Shown here: piece after piece, positions 44,969-56,686 of the stretch | Numbering within the stretch: position 1 is the stretch's first letter | Layout of the letters: every line of letters begins with the position of its first letter | Source: Oidiodendron maius Zn | Lineage: Eukaryota > Ascomycota > Leotiomycetes > Myxotrichaceae | Direction: 5' to 3' | Length of the DNA stretch: 64,000 nt | NCBI GenBank assembly: GCA_000827325.1 | Contig: KN832872.1 | Coordinates: forward strand, 2,342,096-2,406,095 | Position numbers and translations under genes: made by a program | The notes under the pieces: model-generated | What the model was told of the DNA's origin: nothing | Seen by the model: the letters and a program-made list of their open reading frames with translations, nothing else | Database searches by the model: none

Positions 44969-45487
44969 CCTAATTATTATCCCGCGTGAAAGTGCCCAGT
45001 AATATATCTGCCGCACCAGGCTCTTGGCTCTGTTTTTATAGTATATAATGCCGTATTGCTCTTCGTGTGGAGGCTAATAATCAGTGTTTAACATCTTTCG
45101 CTTTAGAACTTTACGACTCAATGTAAAATAAATAGCGTTAATCGACCTTAGTATTAAACCGAGTTATGCTAGTGTTAAATTCTAACATTTGAGTTTAAGT
45201 GTCTCGCACCATCGGCTGAGGACACCGTCGTCGGGATCGGCAGGCAAACTCCATAGTTCCTTACGACGACCAACGCGCTCTGAATGCTCCCGAACCGGAT
45301 TTCCTCACATAATCTAGAGAATAAACCCCGGATATATCCCTTTTTCCCGTTTATCAACAGTGTACGCTTTGGTGACCAGTACTTGGGAAGTATCGCACGG
45401 TACTAGTAAGCTATGAGCTTAGGATATACAGTACAGCCGCTTCTTGGGATATTCTATAGCTATATTTACAGTGACGGTAGTAGGCTA
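44969..45487. other. Convergent spacer, no gene recognised
   Basis: AT-rich 3' flank between the large glycosidase and the chitin deacetylase. Confidence 0.35.
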
Positions 45488-46935
45488 TCATTTATAGACC
45501 CAAAGTTGACCCAAAACAGTCACACATATGAGAATTATCCCCTTCCTCTGAATAATCATGCCTGTGGCCTCTGACTTCCTACTCCCTGCTCCAATGCTTG
45601 TTGCGCTGGTTTCATTACCTGTCAGACTGCCCAAGGCACTATCTCCGCCATCAACGGCAGTCGGAGTTGGAGCAGGAACAGTCAGGTTGTTAGTCGTCGA
45701 GCTACCGCTGGAAGATGCGGATGCAGTCGTAGAGCTGGGTGTGGAGGGGGCGGTGCCTACATGCATGGCCTTTATTGCGCTATACGGCTGGCCTGTGTGA
45801 GAATTGCGGTACCAGTTTTCTGGGGCATCGTTTAGACACTCTCCATATAGGGCAGTTGTGTAGCCAGCAGCGCGGAGATTCTCGATCATAAACTCCGCGA
45901 AACCATGAACTGTCATGTTGTGGATATCATGGGCGAGGGAGATGAAGCTACTTGACTGCGGGTTCCCAGGTTTGATATTGCCGAGGAAGATGTCTTGACT
46001 ATTGGTATAGTTGCCTTGCCAGTCGAGGGTATCAATATCATAGTTTGCCTAGTGAGCTTTTAGAATGTGGTTCTGAGTAGACGAGCAATGAATAGAAGCT
46101 TATCTTACCACGTGGTAGCCAAGATTGCCAAGATCTGTCAAACAGTCTGCATTACAAGACATATACGGCGGCCGAAGGTATGTCGGAAAGAAACCAAGAA
46201 TATCGTTAATAGCTATCTCATTCTTGCTGACTTGATCAAAGCGTTGCTGCTTCGTCAGCGTCGATAAGTCCTGATGACTCCATGTGTGACTTCCAATCTG
46301 GTGGCCATCATTGTACATTCGCTGGATCAACGCTGGATATCCTGTCTTTGGATCGTTGATTTGTCCCTTGCCACCGTTGTTGCCGACGATGAAGAAGGTG
46401 GCTTTGACCCCCTTGGTCTTGAGAAGGTCAAGGAGATCTGAAGTGTAAAGGTAAGGCCCATCGTCGAATGTGAGCGCGACTTTCCCAGCCACCGTGCAGT
46501 GTCTGATACTGATGCCGTAGGGGACCTGTCCAAGCTTTGGTCGGGGGACGGACGCTATGTTAACACCCTTTGGTATCTGATTAGCATCGCATGCTGGGCC
46601 CCATGCGAATAGACAGGAGGGAGCAGAGCAGTAGTAGCCGCCCACGCCGCAGACTCCCTAGATATGAGAGTTAGCACTTGTATGTGTATGCCTCCTATAA
46701 AAATGGCTGTACTATAAATTAGACATACATTGGGGCCACAGCAAAGACTGTCAGCACAAGAAGCATTGCTGGCAGACGGACCACAAGCTACCGACGTTCC
46801 TCGTGCTGCATTTAAAATAAGGGAATGCTCATTGATCTGCCTCGCAGCTTCAAAATCATCCTCACTGCCAACAATCTGGTCCCCTACAGAGGGAAGTATG
46901 GCCAAAAGGCCCAACGTGATATAGTATATATTCAT
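45488..46935 (-). CDS. Chitin/polysaccharide deacetylase (CE4) with CBM18 and probable GPI anchor
   Basis: Removes acetyl groups from chitin or chito-oligomers, in the wall or on exogenous chitin. Exons 46935-46729, 46657-46109 and 46048-45488; introns 71 and 60 bp; 438 residues. N-terminal signal peptide MNIYYITLGLLAILPSVGDQ. Residues about 51-90 are a hevein-type chitin-binding module (ACGPSASNASCADSLCCGPN, spliced to GVCGVGGYYCS). The NodB domain shows motif 1 TFDDGP, motif 2 SHTWSHQDL and motif 3 LRPPYMSCN; splicing to ANYDIDTLDWQGNYTNS supplies the motif 4 region and SLAHDIH motif 5. The C-terminus is Ser/Thr-rich and ends in a hydrophobic segment (GIILICVTVLGQLWVY) after a small-residue stretch, as in GPI-anchored wall proteins. 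Confidence 0.92.
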
Positions 46936-47956
46936 CGAACCAGTATATAATTGACATGTGTAGATTTACTGCCACCGTCCTTGAGATGACTGCGAAAGGT
47001 GTAGGCAATGGTGGCGCAGGTCTCGTTCGTTTTGCCTCTTGTTGTCCCCTAGCGCCCATAATAAGCCGTTTATGATATGCGGTGGGGCATCTGAAATCTC
47101 TGCTGTCCGAAGAAGGCGGCTCACATCCCTGGGATGTATACCATGTCAAGAATGTGCCTGGTGATTTCATTCGATGTTAGATTTCTACATCATTACATGC
47201 CAAGCCCTCTCAAAGCGGACAAGATGACGCTGCTATTAAGAGGACTCTTTCTTCGCCACCATATAATCTCTCAATCAATCTTGCAACTCGATAATTATTT
47301 CCACTTCAAATGCTATTTTAAAGGGTCGGCTAGATCTGCCATAACCAGCTAAATAAAACAAGCGGCCATTACACCCGAACTTTGAGCATCTTAGAATTCA
47401 TTTTAGCATTCTAATTAACAATTACTGGCAGTTCAACCCACCTGAATAATATATAACGCTTTGATCTTAAGGTCAAACGGCGGACGATTTGAAGTTAGTG
47501 TTAGTCGTGGTGGCTGTGTTGAGGGCTAGTTGTCGGCATTGCCTCAAGCCCAACACGCGTATCTGTGACTCCCCTCGCCCGGTACTTAACCCAGCAAGTA
47601 TCGAATATCCGTCGAATAATGGAAGTGGGCAGGCCTCGATTGTCTCAGCCCCTTTCACTGATCCGCTGTGGAAATGATGAGTGGTCGTCCGCACCGGGCG
47701 AAGTCGTCGTTTGGCTGGCATGTGCTCATATCGAACCCTAGCCGCTCGTGCCTATGGGCTCGATTTCAATTACCGGAAAGTGGTCGCGACAGTAGTCATG
47801 ATGTGCCGGAGAATCCCTTCCCATTATCATCCACCGCCCTTTGACACCGGACGAGAAATTTCTAGCCTGCATTTCAAGTAACGTCCTGAAACGCACAATG
47901 AAATCTTACGCGCATCCTCAACTTAACCATCACAGCATTATTCTACTATCATCAAT
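46936..47956. other. Intergenic region, no gene recognised
   Basis: Divergent promoters of the chitin deacetylase and the small membrane protein. Short frames only. Confidence 0.35.
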
Positions 47957-48427
47957 ATGAGGCCATCATTACCTTTCTCACTCCTCCCGTTCATTTGCCT
48001 AATCTCTGTTGCACCAATATCTAGCTCGTTTTCCGACTGCAAGCGTTTCAAATCTTGCGGAAATAACCTTACAAACATTCTAAACTCAAGAAGCTCTTCT
48101 TCGGATCAATCTCTTCCACCTTTAAATTCTCTCCCTCAATTTGTTAAGCCCATTCCCAAAGTTAAAATAACAGTCGAGGAACCAGTGTCAACCGAAGACA
48201 CGGACACACCCTCCAAAGTCATCAGCTCCAGCGAATCTACTTACATTCAGTCAGTAGTTTACGGCACCGCACAGTATCCAGGCTGGAACCGGAACAACAG
48301 CAGCCAACGGGACTATCGATTAAATGACGGCGGGAAGGACAGCGAGCCCCTGGTCATCGGCATTGTGGCTTTTTTCATCCTTGCTCTAATTGTTTTGGAG
48401 ATAGTGAGTAAGTCAAGTCATTTGTGA
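47957..48427 (+). CDS. Small predicted type I membrane protein, unknown function
   Basis: 156 residues with a signal peptide (MRPSLPFSLLPFICLISVAP), a Ser/Pro/Thr-rich extracellular stretch with two cysteines and several N-glycosylation sequons, and one C-terminal membrane helix (LVIGIVAFFILALIVLEIV). No family recognised. A consensus donor GTAAGT at 48409 and acceptor near 48477 suggest an alternative ending with a basic cytoplasmic tail; both reading frames beyond the acceptor are open for more than 70 codons, so the true 3' end is uncertain. Confidence 0.5.
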   Translation: MRPSLPFSLLPFICLISVAPISSSFSDCKRFKSCGNNLTNILNSRSSSSDQSLPPLNSLPQFVKPIPKVKITVEEPVSTEDTDTPSKVISSSESTYIQSVVYGTAQYPGWNRNNSSQRDYRLNDGGKDSEPLVIGIVAFFILALIVLEIVSKSSHL

Positions 48428-49072
48428 GTGCCTCCTATTTGTATTCCATTGGCGATTCTAGCATGACATTGAATAGACGAATGGCATTTTATCGCCTTCG
48501 ACGATCATGCAGACTCTCCCATACCTCGAATGATGAAGAGTGGTCTATTGCCCTCGGTCAAACCACCCAGGGACGAGCGCTGTCCCAAGAGAAGAAAGTT
48601 GCCAGAAAAAAGTCTCAAATGTTGGCTGGAAAATCATCCTTCTGCTGCGATAACAGGTCCTCGCCTTGCATGTGCTGCGAGCGCAACGAGTCGTCAATAT
48701 CAGCTGTGATCTCAAACTGCATACGAGGGGTTTGCGAGCTGTAGTATAATATATGATCATCGAACAGAGGACATATCAAATACCATTTCGATCGAATGGA
48801 AGCAATGGCTTCAATACTGTGCATCTTACGCTCTCTCTTTGCGGTTTCGTCATAAGCATGCCCCACATCGAAATTTGGACATTCATAATTAGCTTGGGGT
48901 CTGCACATACAAGAAAATTTGTTACCCGAAATAAGAAGAAAGGGTGCTTAGTCTGAACCCGACGAGTGAGAGGAGATTGAATGGTTAGCAATGCTGTAAG
49001 ATATGAATACTACACCGAGGCTGTCGCAACATCATTGGGCTCTCATTCGAATTCAAAATCAAAAAATATGTC
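48428..49072. other. Possible 3' exon region, otherwise unassigned
   Basis: 48478-48744 is open in two frames and may be a last exon of the preceding gene. Beyond 48745 nothing is recognised. Confidence 0.3.
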
Positions 49073-49360
49073 TCATATTTGATGACCATGAGCATCATAT
49101 CTAGTCTTCTTCCCTGGACTGGGCGCCACAAGTCCCAACTGCTGCAGCGCGGTTAAAGCACCTTCTTCCCCCTTTACATCCACAAATTTGCCGTCGTTGG
49201 GTGTAAAACTGGTAGTTGCAGAGAAATATATCTCTTTGCCAGTATTCAACTGACTAAGTTTGCCAACGGCCAAATCATCGAACGCACAACCTGTATGCTT
49301 TCCGCCGCTTATCCAACGACCAACAATATACTCGCCCTCTGCGATTGATGGCGGGATCAC
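49073..49360 (-). pseudogene. SnoaL-like (NTF2-fold) domain, 3' fragment
   Basis: The minus-strand frame reads AEGEYIVGRWISGGKHTG, later GKFVDVKGEEGALTALQQLG, the C-terminal half of SnoaL-like polyketide-cyclase/ester-cyclase proteins. There is no ATG in frame at the start and no recognisable N-terminal half; an upstream frame (49571-49762) ending VTPYFNDNVVD could be a remnant of it but no splice model joins them convincingly. Either an unresolved intron-containing gene or a truncated relic. Confidence 0.4.
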
Positions 49361-51028
49361 ATGTTATATAAGTATGTCTAGCCATGAATTCACTGTTTAT
49401 ATATAGGCCGCGTAATGGGTACCCAGCTCACTTAGATGGGTAATACACAATATGACTACCCACTCAGTGGGCTAGGTATCCATTGCGCAGCCTAGCTAAG
49501 TTATTGCAGTTTTAAAATCGAGGTTTTTGCAGCAAAATTAAGTGATCTGCTTACCGATATAATCCGCTTACTAGTCAACCACGTTATCATTGAAATATGG
49601 CGTCACAGTCAGCAAACTTCCGAGACCTGAGTCTTCTCGAAAGGATTTCCTGAACCGGGACAATTTGTGCGACCAATAATGGGCAACTGTGCCGTATAGT
49701 TCAATCTTACTCCAGGCACTGTCAGTCTCAGGGGCAGGGGAAACACAGTAGATTATCGTCAAGCCACCTTTCTACCCACTGGGGACTTGTATTACACAGT
49801 ACCACGTGGAGCGTTCTGCTGTGTGATCGACTGCTTCTGACTGCTTCATCCTACGAGCGGTCGTAGACCTCCCTTTCTACCCGGCGGCATGCAGAAACTC
49901 ATATTCTGCTGCTATGTGTACAGTAATGTTACCTCCCTACCTTGTGGTATAGAGGCGCGAAATTGAAAACTGGGCGTCTGAGCCACACGAATGATCCGGC
50001 ATTCGCGGGTATATGACATGCTAAGCGTAGGGATTAGTTTTCTAGCGCCTATACTCACTCGTCTGGGAGTGCTTTGTGTGAATTCTAACATGATTAGTTA
50101 GATTAGCACCTGGTGCCACTGTAGCAATGATACAGGTGTACAGCACACAGTAAGACGATCTTCACTCAGCGCTCTACGTGGAGTACAGTACCACGTACAT
50201 GCGCTTTTATGCGAGATTGTGATAGGTTACCTACGCAGTCATCATCTCATCCTGAGAGTCCTGCTCGTCCTCACCTACGTAAAGTGCTGGCACCAAAAGG
50301 GACACATCCTTCTTTAAGTCCAGAAGCTTAACGCGAGTGCAGCGATCCAGGTTAGTGAGAGATCCATGGTTTAGAAGTTGGGAGGGCGTGTTGATTTGTA
50401 TATAGAGCTTGATGTGTAACCTGCAAGTTATTTAGGCAGCGGATCTTTGTTACAGTACAAGATCCGAACACATAGGAGAAAGAGGCTGGAAAATGGATGC
50501 GACGCAATCTATACGAGGACAGTGGCTGCCAGTCGGCGGATTAGTGAGCAATGATTACGGGCCGTTAATTTTGCCGGTTGTGGTTGTCACCATTATCTAC
50601 GTATCATGAGAGCTAATGGGGGCTTGGCATCGGCTTGCTGGTACCCGGATACTCAATCGATACGAGAACCCGTCTTCTTGGCATACTTCGTATATGTAGC
50701 AGTACATACTCTACAGTACCTCTGCTCTTCGCTGGAAGGAGACTATTTATAGGTCGTCTATGTTAATACATAGACTTTACGATCATACCTATCGTAGGCT
50801 ATCAAGCGTTTCTTAGCCTTTTATGTGTAAGATTGTCAGCTTTTAGGGCTGATTTCTTCAGCGCGGCGCCCGTATAAGCCACGAAAAGGGCGAGCTAGCT
50901 TTCAACCGTCAATACGAAACACAGAATACATTTATGTACGTATTGTCGTCCAAGGAAGATGATCCCGGTACGTTTCAAATTAGTGCTATTACATTAGCCA
51001 AAAAGGCCTTGGGAGTTTCTCAAATAAG
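49361..51028. other. Intergenic region, no gene recognised
   Basis: 1.7 kb without a supported gene. The motif ACAGTACCACGT(A/G) occurs near 49797 and 50187. No terminal repeats were seen. Confidence 0.35.
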
Positions 51029-52620
51029 ATGTCCCTTCGCCTTAACGTTGAAAACCCCTCTACGAGAGGCCGTATGTCGGGCGATCATAAGTTACAGATG
51101 ATGGCTTTAATACGCCCGCCTTTGCCTCGTCTTGAGATTCGTTTCTTAGTATTGCTCTTTGTCTTGGTTTGCCTATCATGGGTGAGTTCCTTTGCAGCAT
51201 GAAGTCGAAACGCTATGTACCGGCGACACCTGTGATTTTGTTACAGTGTACTGAAGGAAGCATATGCTCACAATAATGTTTTACCATATAGGAAGCCGGG
51301 AGATTCTCCTCATACTGGGAAAAGCTACGAATACCGGCATCGACGCCACATTCGCACAATCTCCATGTCCTCATCCCTGGAAATGCAGCGAACAGTAGAA
51401 TCTGCCGAACTTTGGCCACAGCCATTATTAACGATTACCCGTCAATTAAAATTATAAACTGGGGACTTAAGGGCGGCGATGCAGAAATGAATGGCTACGA
51501 CATGACCACGGGGAAAAATTGGGGCGTTCTTAAGTATTTGCGATCACTCCCCCCAGAGAAGGATAAGGATTTGGTCATTATGGTTGACGCTCACGACGTC
51601 GTCTTCCAACTGCCAGTAGACATTACTTTGCAACGGTATAAAAGCGCCAACCGAAACGCCATTTCTCGACTAAAGGGCCAACACGATGACCATGACATTG
51701 CAAAATACGGCCTTTCGCAGACCATTCTCATGGGCGCAGAAAAGTTCTGCTGGCCTCTGGATCATCGCCATCCCGCATGCTATGCGGTTCCAGAATCTCT
51801 TATTAAAGCCAACGCATATGGAGAAAACACAGACCAGTCACTGGAGACAAACCGTCCTCGATGGCTAAATTCCGGTACAATCATTGGCCCAGTCGACGAC
51901 CTGCGTGAGCTATATGAGTGGGCACATCTTCTTTGGAAAGGGTATCCTGCTTGGGGAGGTGACCAAGACTATTTTAGCAACATTTACGGCACCCAAGAGC
52001 TATCGCGGCAGCGTCTGCGTGGTACTAAGAACTGGGTATTTGGGTTTGGAGAGAAGCTTGAAGAGAAGGACCTCATCATTCCAAATGTGGAGACTGAGCA
52101 CACCGATTACCATCTAGGGGTAGATCTGAACAGCAGTATATTCCAGACACTTAACAAAGCGTTGGACGACATGTCCTCAGTCGTGCACAGCAATCGGACC
52201 GACCTGAGTTCCAAAGACCATTTGCATGGTACAGCAAGTATTTATCAAGAGCATTTCCCATTTCCACAAGACTTGCTTAAGCAGCGTCCGCCCTTCCAAG
52301 GACTACAAGATGACATGGAGTCAACAGACCGATCGGAACAGCTAAAGAAGACTTGGCGTGATGTCCGGCTGCATTCCAACTTCCATGCCCGATCTATTCC
52401 ATCCATAATGCACTACAACGGGGACAAGTCGCACATGGACGACTGGTGGCACAGACAATGGTGGACTGGCTGGGGCCGAGAACTCATGGAAGTAAAAATG
52501 AGCAGACCCGGGTTTCAAATTTCAACAGACTCTAAGTCTAACCCCAAACTTTTGTGGACTGATATCTGCTCAGAGTTCGACGATGAGGTCTTTGTAGACC
52601 AAGTAGAGTCGTACCTGTAA
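51029..52620 (+). CDS. Type II membrane glycosyltransferase, PLOD-glycosyltransferase-like
   Basis: A Golgi/ER-type glycosyltransferase of about 493 residues. Exon 1 (51029-51181) encodes a short cytoplasmic tail and signal anchor (LEIRFLVLLFVLVCLSW). A 110-bp intron (51182-51291) leads to exon 2 (51292-52620), which starts EAGRFSSYWEKLR. The catalytic domain shows NLHVLIPGNAANSRICRTLA, DLVIMVDAHDVVFQLP (metal-binding acidic motif), RWLNSGTIIGP and the block GYPAWGGDQDYFSNIY, the order seen in lysyl-hydroxylase/procollagen glycosyltransferase-type enzymes and their fungal relatives. MATAIINDY is internal, not the start. Donor and acceptor sugars are unknown. A possible alternative acceptor at 51246 would add a short out-of-frame exon and is disfavoured. 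Confidence 0.82.
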
Positions 52621-53428
52621 GTCGTTATCGAGTTCTGAGACATGTATGATACCTCATTTACGGATGGCGAGAGCTTTATATACCCGCCTGGAGTTAAAGG
52701 TGCTAGTTTCTGAGTAATAGACAAGCGAGTACAATAATTCATTACATTATATGTCAGTAACGATACAGTAGGTGTCGAAACCAGCTTCAGTTTCCACTCC
52801 ATTTGTTCTATAATTCGCGTAAATATTCTCGCTAAATATACCAGATACGGTTCACACTTTAATCACCGATAATTCATAATACGTGACATGTAGGCGTAAG
52901 TAGTCGGCACTTCTGCTACAGCTCCCGTCGGCGCGGTCGGCCAACAGGACAGGACAGTTGTCTTCTTCAACTACAGTATTGTGAAGATACTATTACGAAG
53001 GCGGACGGCACTAAAATCCATCTAATTTACTAAACGAGGTTATTCACAAGAGCTACCTCGCATTAAAAATATGATAATAAAACATCATAATACTTTATTA
53101 CCATAAAACGGCAAGTAGACGATACAGCGGCTTCTTTTCTATCTAATTAATACCACTTCAGAATATTTAGGACTTGTGGCGTCACAATGCGCAATTTCCA
53201 AAAAGCAGAGATTTTGGTGTTCTCGGGTTCTGTGCAAATGGTCGGATTTCAAGGCCGTCCGCCTTCGTAGTCGCTTGCACAGCCGGCTTCCCTTGGGCGG
53301 GTCAACTTTCCGTGCGAAGGGCTGTTCACCCGCTAGGCACTGTACCAAGTATTTTGATCAGCGTCAGTTCCAGGTCAACGCTGGGCCAACCTTCAACTTT
53401 GGCCCATTCGTACGCAACGTATCAAACA
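52621..53428. other. Intergenic region, no gene recognised
   Basis: AT-rich in the first half. The 2EXR frame is open upstream to 53174 but lacks an ATG there and shows no conserved sequence. Confidence 0.35.
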
Positions 53429-54526
53429 ATGCCCCGAAAGGCTCGTATAAAATCAACTGCAGCGTTCCATCCATTCCCGAGGCTGCCTCCCGAATTGCGT
53501 CTCCGAATATGGGCGGAAGCGATGCGTTGCGGCACGTCTCGAGTCATAGCAGTCAATCTTGGAATGGAGGTTAATATCGGTGTGGTTAAGTGCCGTCGGC
53601 AGCAGCATGAGCCCCTTTGCGGAATCCCAGAGCACAAGAACAATCAAGATGCAACGCACGAGGCACGCTACATGGGTGGCATCGTCTGTGACGAGGACGC
53701 CAGAGGTGTTGCTGCACGGCTCTCGACTCTTATCAAGACTATTAGTCTCGTCTCGCGGGACGCCCACTGTGCTGTCCTGACTTGCTACCCTTACTCCATG
53801 CGCTTACGGCAGCCATCTCGCTATATCCGAGTGCCGCACGGTGAACTAGGTATGTCCTGTATTCGCAGTATCCCGGCCCACTACCGCGACGTGCGGTGCA
53901 ATCCCGCAGTCGACGTCCTATTCGTAACGCCATTTCAAAGAGCGAGAGTGAGCATATTGAAGGACTCTTGCTTTGAGCCTGAATATGGAGTAGAGAACTT
54001 TCAGGGCGGCGTTCGTTCGAATAAGTGTGAAGAGCTCCCCGGGCCAGGCTCAGCGTTGTATAACAATTTGAAGCAAGTATTGGCCAACTTCCAACAGGTG
54101 ATTGTGGGTTGGGGCCACCTATATCTAGATAATGCTTTCGCAGAAGGTACTTTCGAGAATGGCACCGCAGATCTTTTATCGTTTATGCCTTCCCTAAAGC
54201 AGGTCTACATCTGCCCGTGGATCGACAGGAGACCCTGGGCCTTCGACGCAGTTCTGAAGTGGGATACCTTAGATTCAGTGGATTGGAATATCATTGCTCA
54301 CGCTTTCAAAGATCGAACTAGAGAGGAAATACCTCGTCTACAGAGTGACACTCTAACCGTTTCCGCTATGCTAAAAGCGAAGCTGGAGCGTATCTGGGCT
54401 GATGCTAGATTGGAGACTGCGAAGGAAAATGGATGGATGCCTACCGAAACTCGCATGCCACAGTTCGGCATCTGGGCTAGTGCTTGCTATAGGGATCGTT
54501 TTGGGAGGGCTAGAAGGAGGATCTAG
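53429..54526 (+). CDS. 2EXR-domain protein
   Basis: A single-exon 365-residue fungal protein. The 2EXR motif is at residues about 12-30: FHPFPRLPPELRLRIWAEA. The remainder has the family layout (ISLVSRDAHCAVLTCYPY, the valine-rich block PAVDVLFVTPF, and a W-rich segment VYICPWIDRRPWAF). The first ATG in frame is at 53429. 2EXR proteins are numerous in Pezizomycotina and resemble F-box proteins in position of the motif; their function is not established. Confidence 0.82.
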   Translation: MPRKARIKSTAAFHPFPRLPPELRLRIWAEAMRCGTSRVIAVNLGMEVNIGVVKCRRQQHEPLCGIPEHKNNQDATHEARYMGGIVCDEDARGVAARLSTLIKTISLVSRDAHCAVLTCYPYSMRLRQPSRYIRVPHGELGMSCIRSIPAHYRDVRCNPAVDVLFVTPFQRARVSILKDSCFEPEYGVENFQGGVRSNKCEELPGPGSALYNNLKQVLANFQQVIVGWGHLYLDNAFAEGTFENGTADLLSFMPSLKQVYICPWIDRRPWAFDAVLKWDTLDSVDWNIIAHAFKDRTREEIPRLQSDTLTVSAMLKAKLERIWADARLETAKENGWMPTETRMPQFGIWASACYRDRFGRARRRI

Positions 54527-55129
54527 TCTATCGTCCCCTGAACTTACGCGTGGATAGAGAGGGGGAAGAAAGGAGGCTTGAAGAGGAGATTGTTACTATT
54601 TTGTGAATCTATAGCTCCTTTCAGACAATGAGTGTCATCTCTAATTCATATAGTTCAAGGCTGGTATTATTTTTACGAATTATAACGATGGTACACAACG
54701 TCTAAAGTAACTTACTGTTTAAAACAAGATTAAACTAGGCAACACTCTCCACTTTGTTTCTTATCATTATATCATGGCGGTACAGGGCCATGATATCAAA
54801 GACAAGGACGCTGCGGCATGAATAGAGTCAGCATGCCATTCTGTTACAATAGAACCAGTTATCTAGTTTACTAACTACACACATTTAATCAACGCATTGA
54901 TCAGAACTCAAGGATCCTTAATATTCTTCATTCTTCAGTATAAGGCTTACAATCCTTCAATCTTTTGAAGGAATCATTTGATTCGAATAATACTCATTTA
55001 TTCAACTATACATAGGTGTATTCGTCCCTACTTATATAGAAATCCAGAGCACTTTTACTAGATACCCTGAAATGTGTGTTAACTTACTTAGAAGGCCTGG
55101 TCAATTTACTCGCTTAGCGTAGTTAGGTA
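54527..55129. other. Intergenic region, no gene recognised
   Basis: AT-rich with a small palindrome (ATCATGG ... CCATGAT, near 54771-54797). No gene. Confidence 0.35.
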
Positions 55130-55632
55130 GTAGGCAGAGAACCCTAGTCGCCAGCAAGTCAAGAAAATTGAGGTCAAGGGGAAGCCTCGTATGAGAGGCC
55201 AGTTGATGCTAGTCTCATCAAACCGCCCCACAAGGTCTCGCGTCTTGCGATCCGTAACAAATACCACAACTGTTGTATCGTCGGGAGCAAGGGATCTCTT
55301 TTTCGTAAGTAAAGCATTCTTTAACTTTGGCTCTAGGATGTGTTTTCAGTAAGCAGCTAGTTCCAGAACCGGATCCTGCCCCGTGTCCTTCGATATTATG
55401 GCCCTGTCATTAACGGCAATCTTCCACTCGATCGAGTAATGCGTATATATATAGGTTGATCTTCGTCATATACTCGTTCGGGGTCCCAGTCCGCATGCGG
55501 GCAAAGCTCAAGCCTGCTTACCTGTATGCTTTGCTGACTAGAAATTTCGGGCGGTTCCCACGGCTTATACGGGTCGCTGTCATCGGAAGGAGCCGGACTA
55601 CCTGTCATCGAGACGGCTGTGTCCTTGGCCAT
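55130..55632 (-). pseudogene. Decayed member of a fungal family of unknown function
   Basis: From the ATG at 55632 the frame encodes an acidic N-terminus, then LCPHADWDPERVYDEDQP. Similarity then continues in another frame as HYSIEWKIAVNDRAIISKDT, followed by a TGA stop codon after LELAAY, and more conserved sequence (APDDTTVVVFVTDRKTRDL). The family, with its DPERVY-x-ED and IEWK motifs, is widespread in ascomycete accessory regions but has no known role. One frameshift near 55450 and at least one stop make this copy non-functional. The 3' border is approximate. Confidence 0.6.
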
Positions 55633-56686
55633 GCCGAGCCGGGAGGAGGTCCGCCGCTAGGGAACGTGGTAAATACCTATAACTAATAAGACATGATATG
55701 TAGGCCGTTCTTTAGACAAAGCTGCTACCCCTAACTTTGACTTGCCACTAAAGACAGATATGTATTAGGAAGGCCGCATAAGGCAAAGGAGTGGCACGAC
55801 AAAGCGGCTGATTGTAACGAACGGATAGCCCAAGCCGATCCCGTCGGATGAGCATAAGGATGTACTGTACTAGCTAGAAGAATCAAATCTCGTAGCGGAT
55901 AATGTACGATAAAGAAAGGAAGGGGAGGGACTGGAAATACAGTGTGATCGACGCAGGGATGATTAAAGACCTAGAGGGTTGCCGCATCTCTAGATTGTAC
56001 CGCTCTGCGCCGTTTCGACTACTCTACTTCAACTACTATACTTAGTTCTTAGATAGAAAGGTATACTAAAACTCAGTGGTAGTAGACGCCAATTAAAAAG
56101 AATATAACTACTTAATTTAAGGATATCAAGGGATATTAACTTTTGGTGTCGGCAAGGGAGCTAACTAAGCAAGGGGGACAAATGTAGTAGGGTAAAAGGG
56201 GCTCTAGGATTTTAGGGTACCTCCTAGTTCAAGCAAGGGAGGGATTTTCATGTACTTAATTACCTTCTTCCCCTTTTCTAAGGAGGGTATTTACAGTTAG
56301 GTTGCCTTTTAATATATATCTTATGAGGGTAGTTTAATTTAAGATAATTTGATCATTTCTAGCTCTGCTTCAATATACAGTATACTCTAGGGCTGTTACA
56401 CTGCTATTGCTCCCGAAGGCGAGTTGCGCACTGTAGGTGCGCGCTCCTATAAACTACAGCAAACTAACGGGCAGTGACCACGTGATGTACCACGTGGTCG
56501 GCATAAAATTACTATGCACGGCGTACGCTTTAGCTATTCAGCCTCGTTGCTTCTTTTTGTCTTTGATCCACCGCTTCGTTCCATCACCACTATCATTACA
56601 TTCGGATAAGATCCTTCCGTTCTACCACATGAGATCACCCTGTGACTCACTTTTGTCGAAATCATCGAAATCCGTCGTCACCCGAC
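55633..56686. other. Intergenic region upstream of the NLR gene
   Basis: AT-rich, with no gene or repeat ends recognised. The CACGTG-containing stretch CCACGTGATGTACCACGTGG is at about 56478-56497. Confidence 0.35.
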
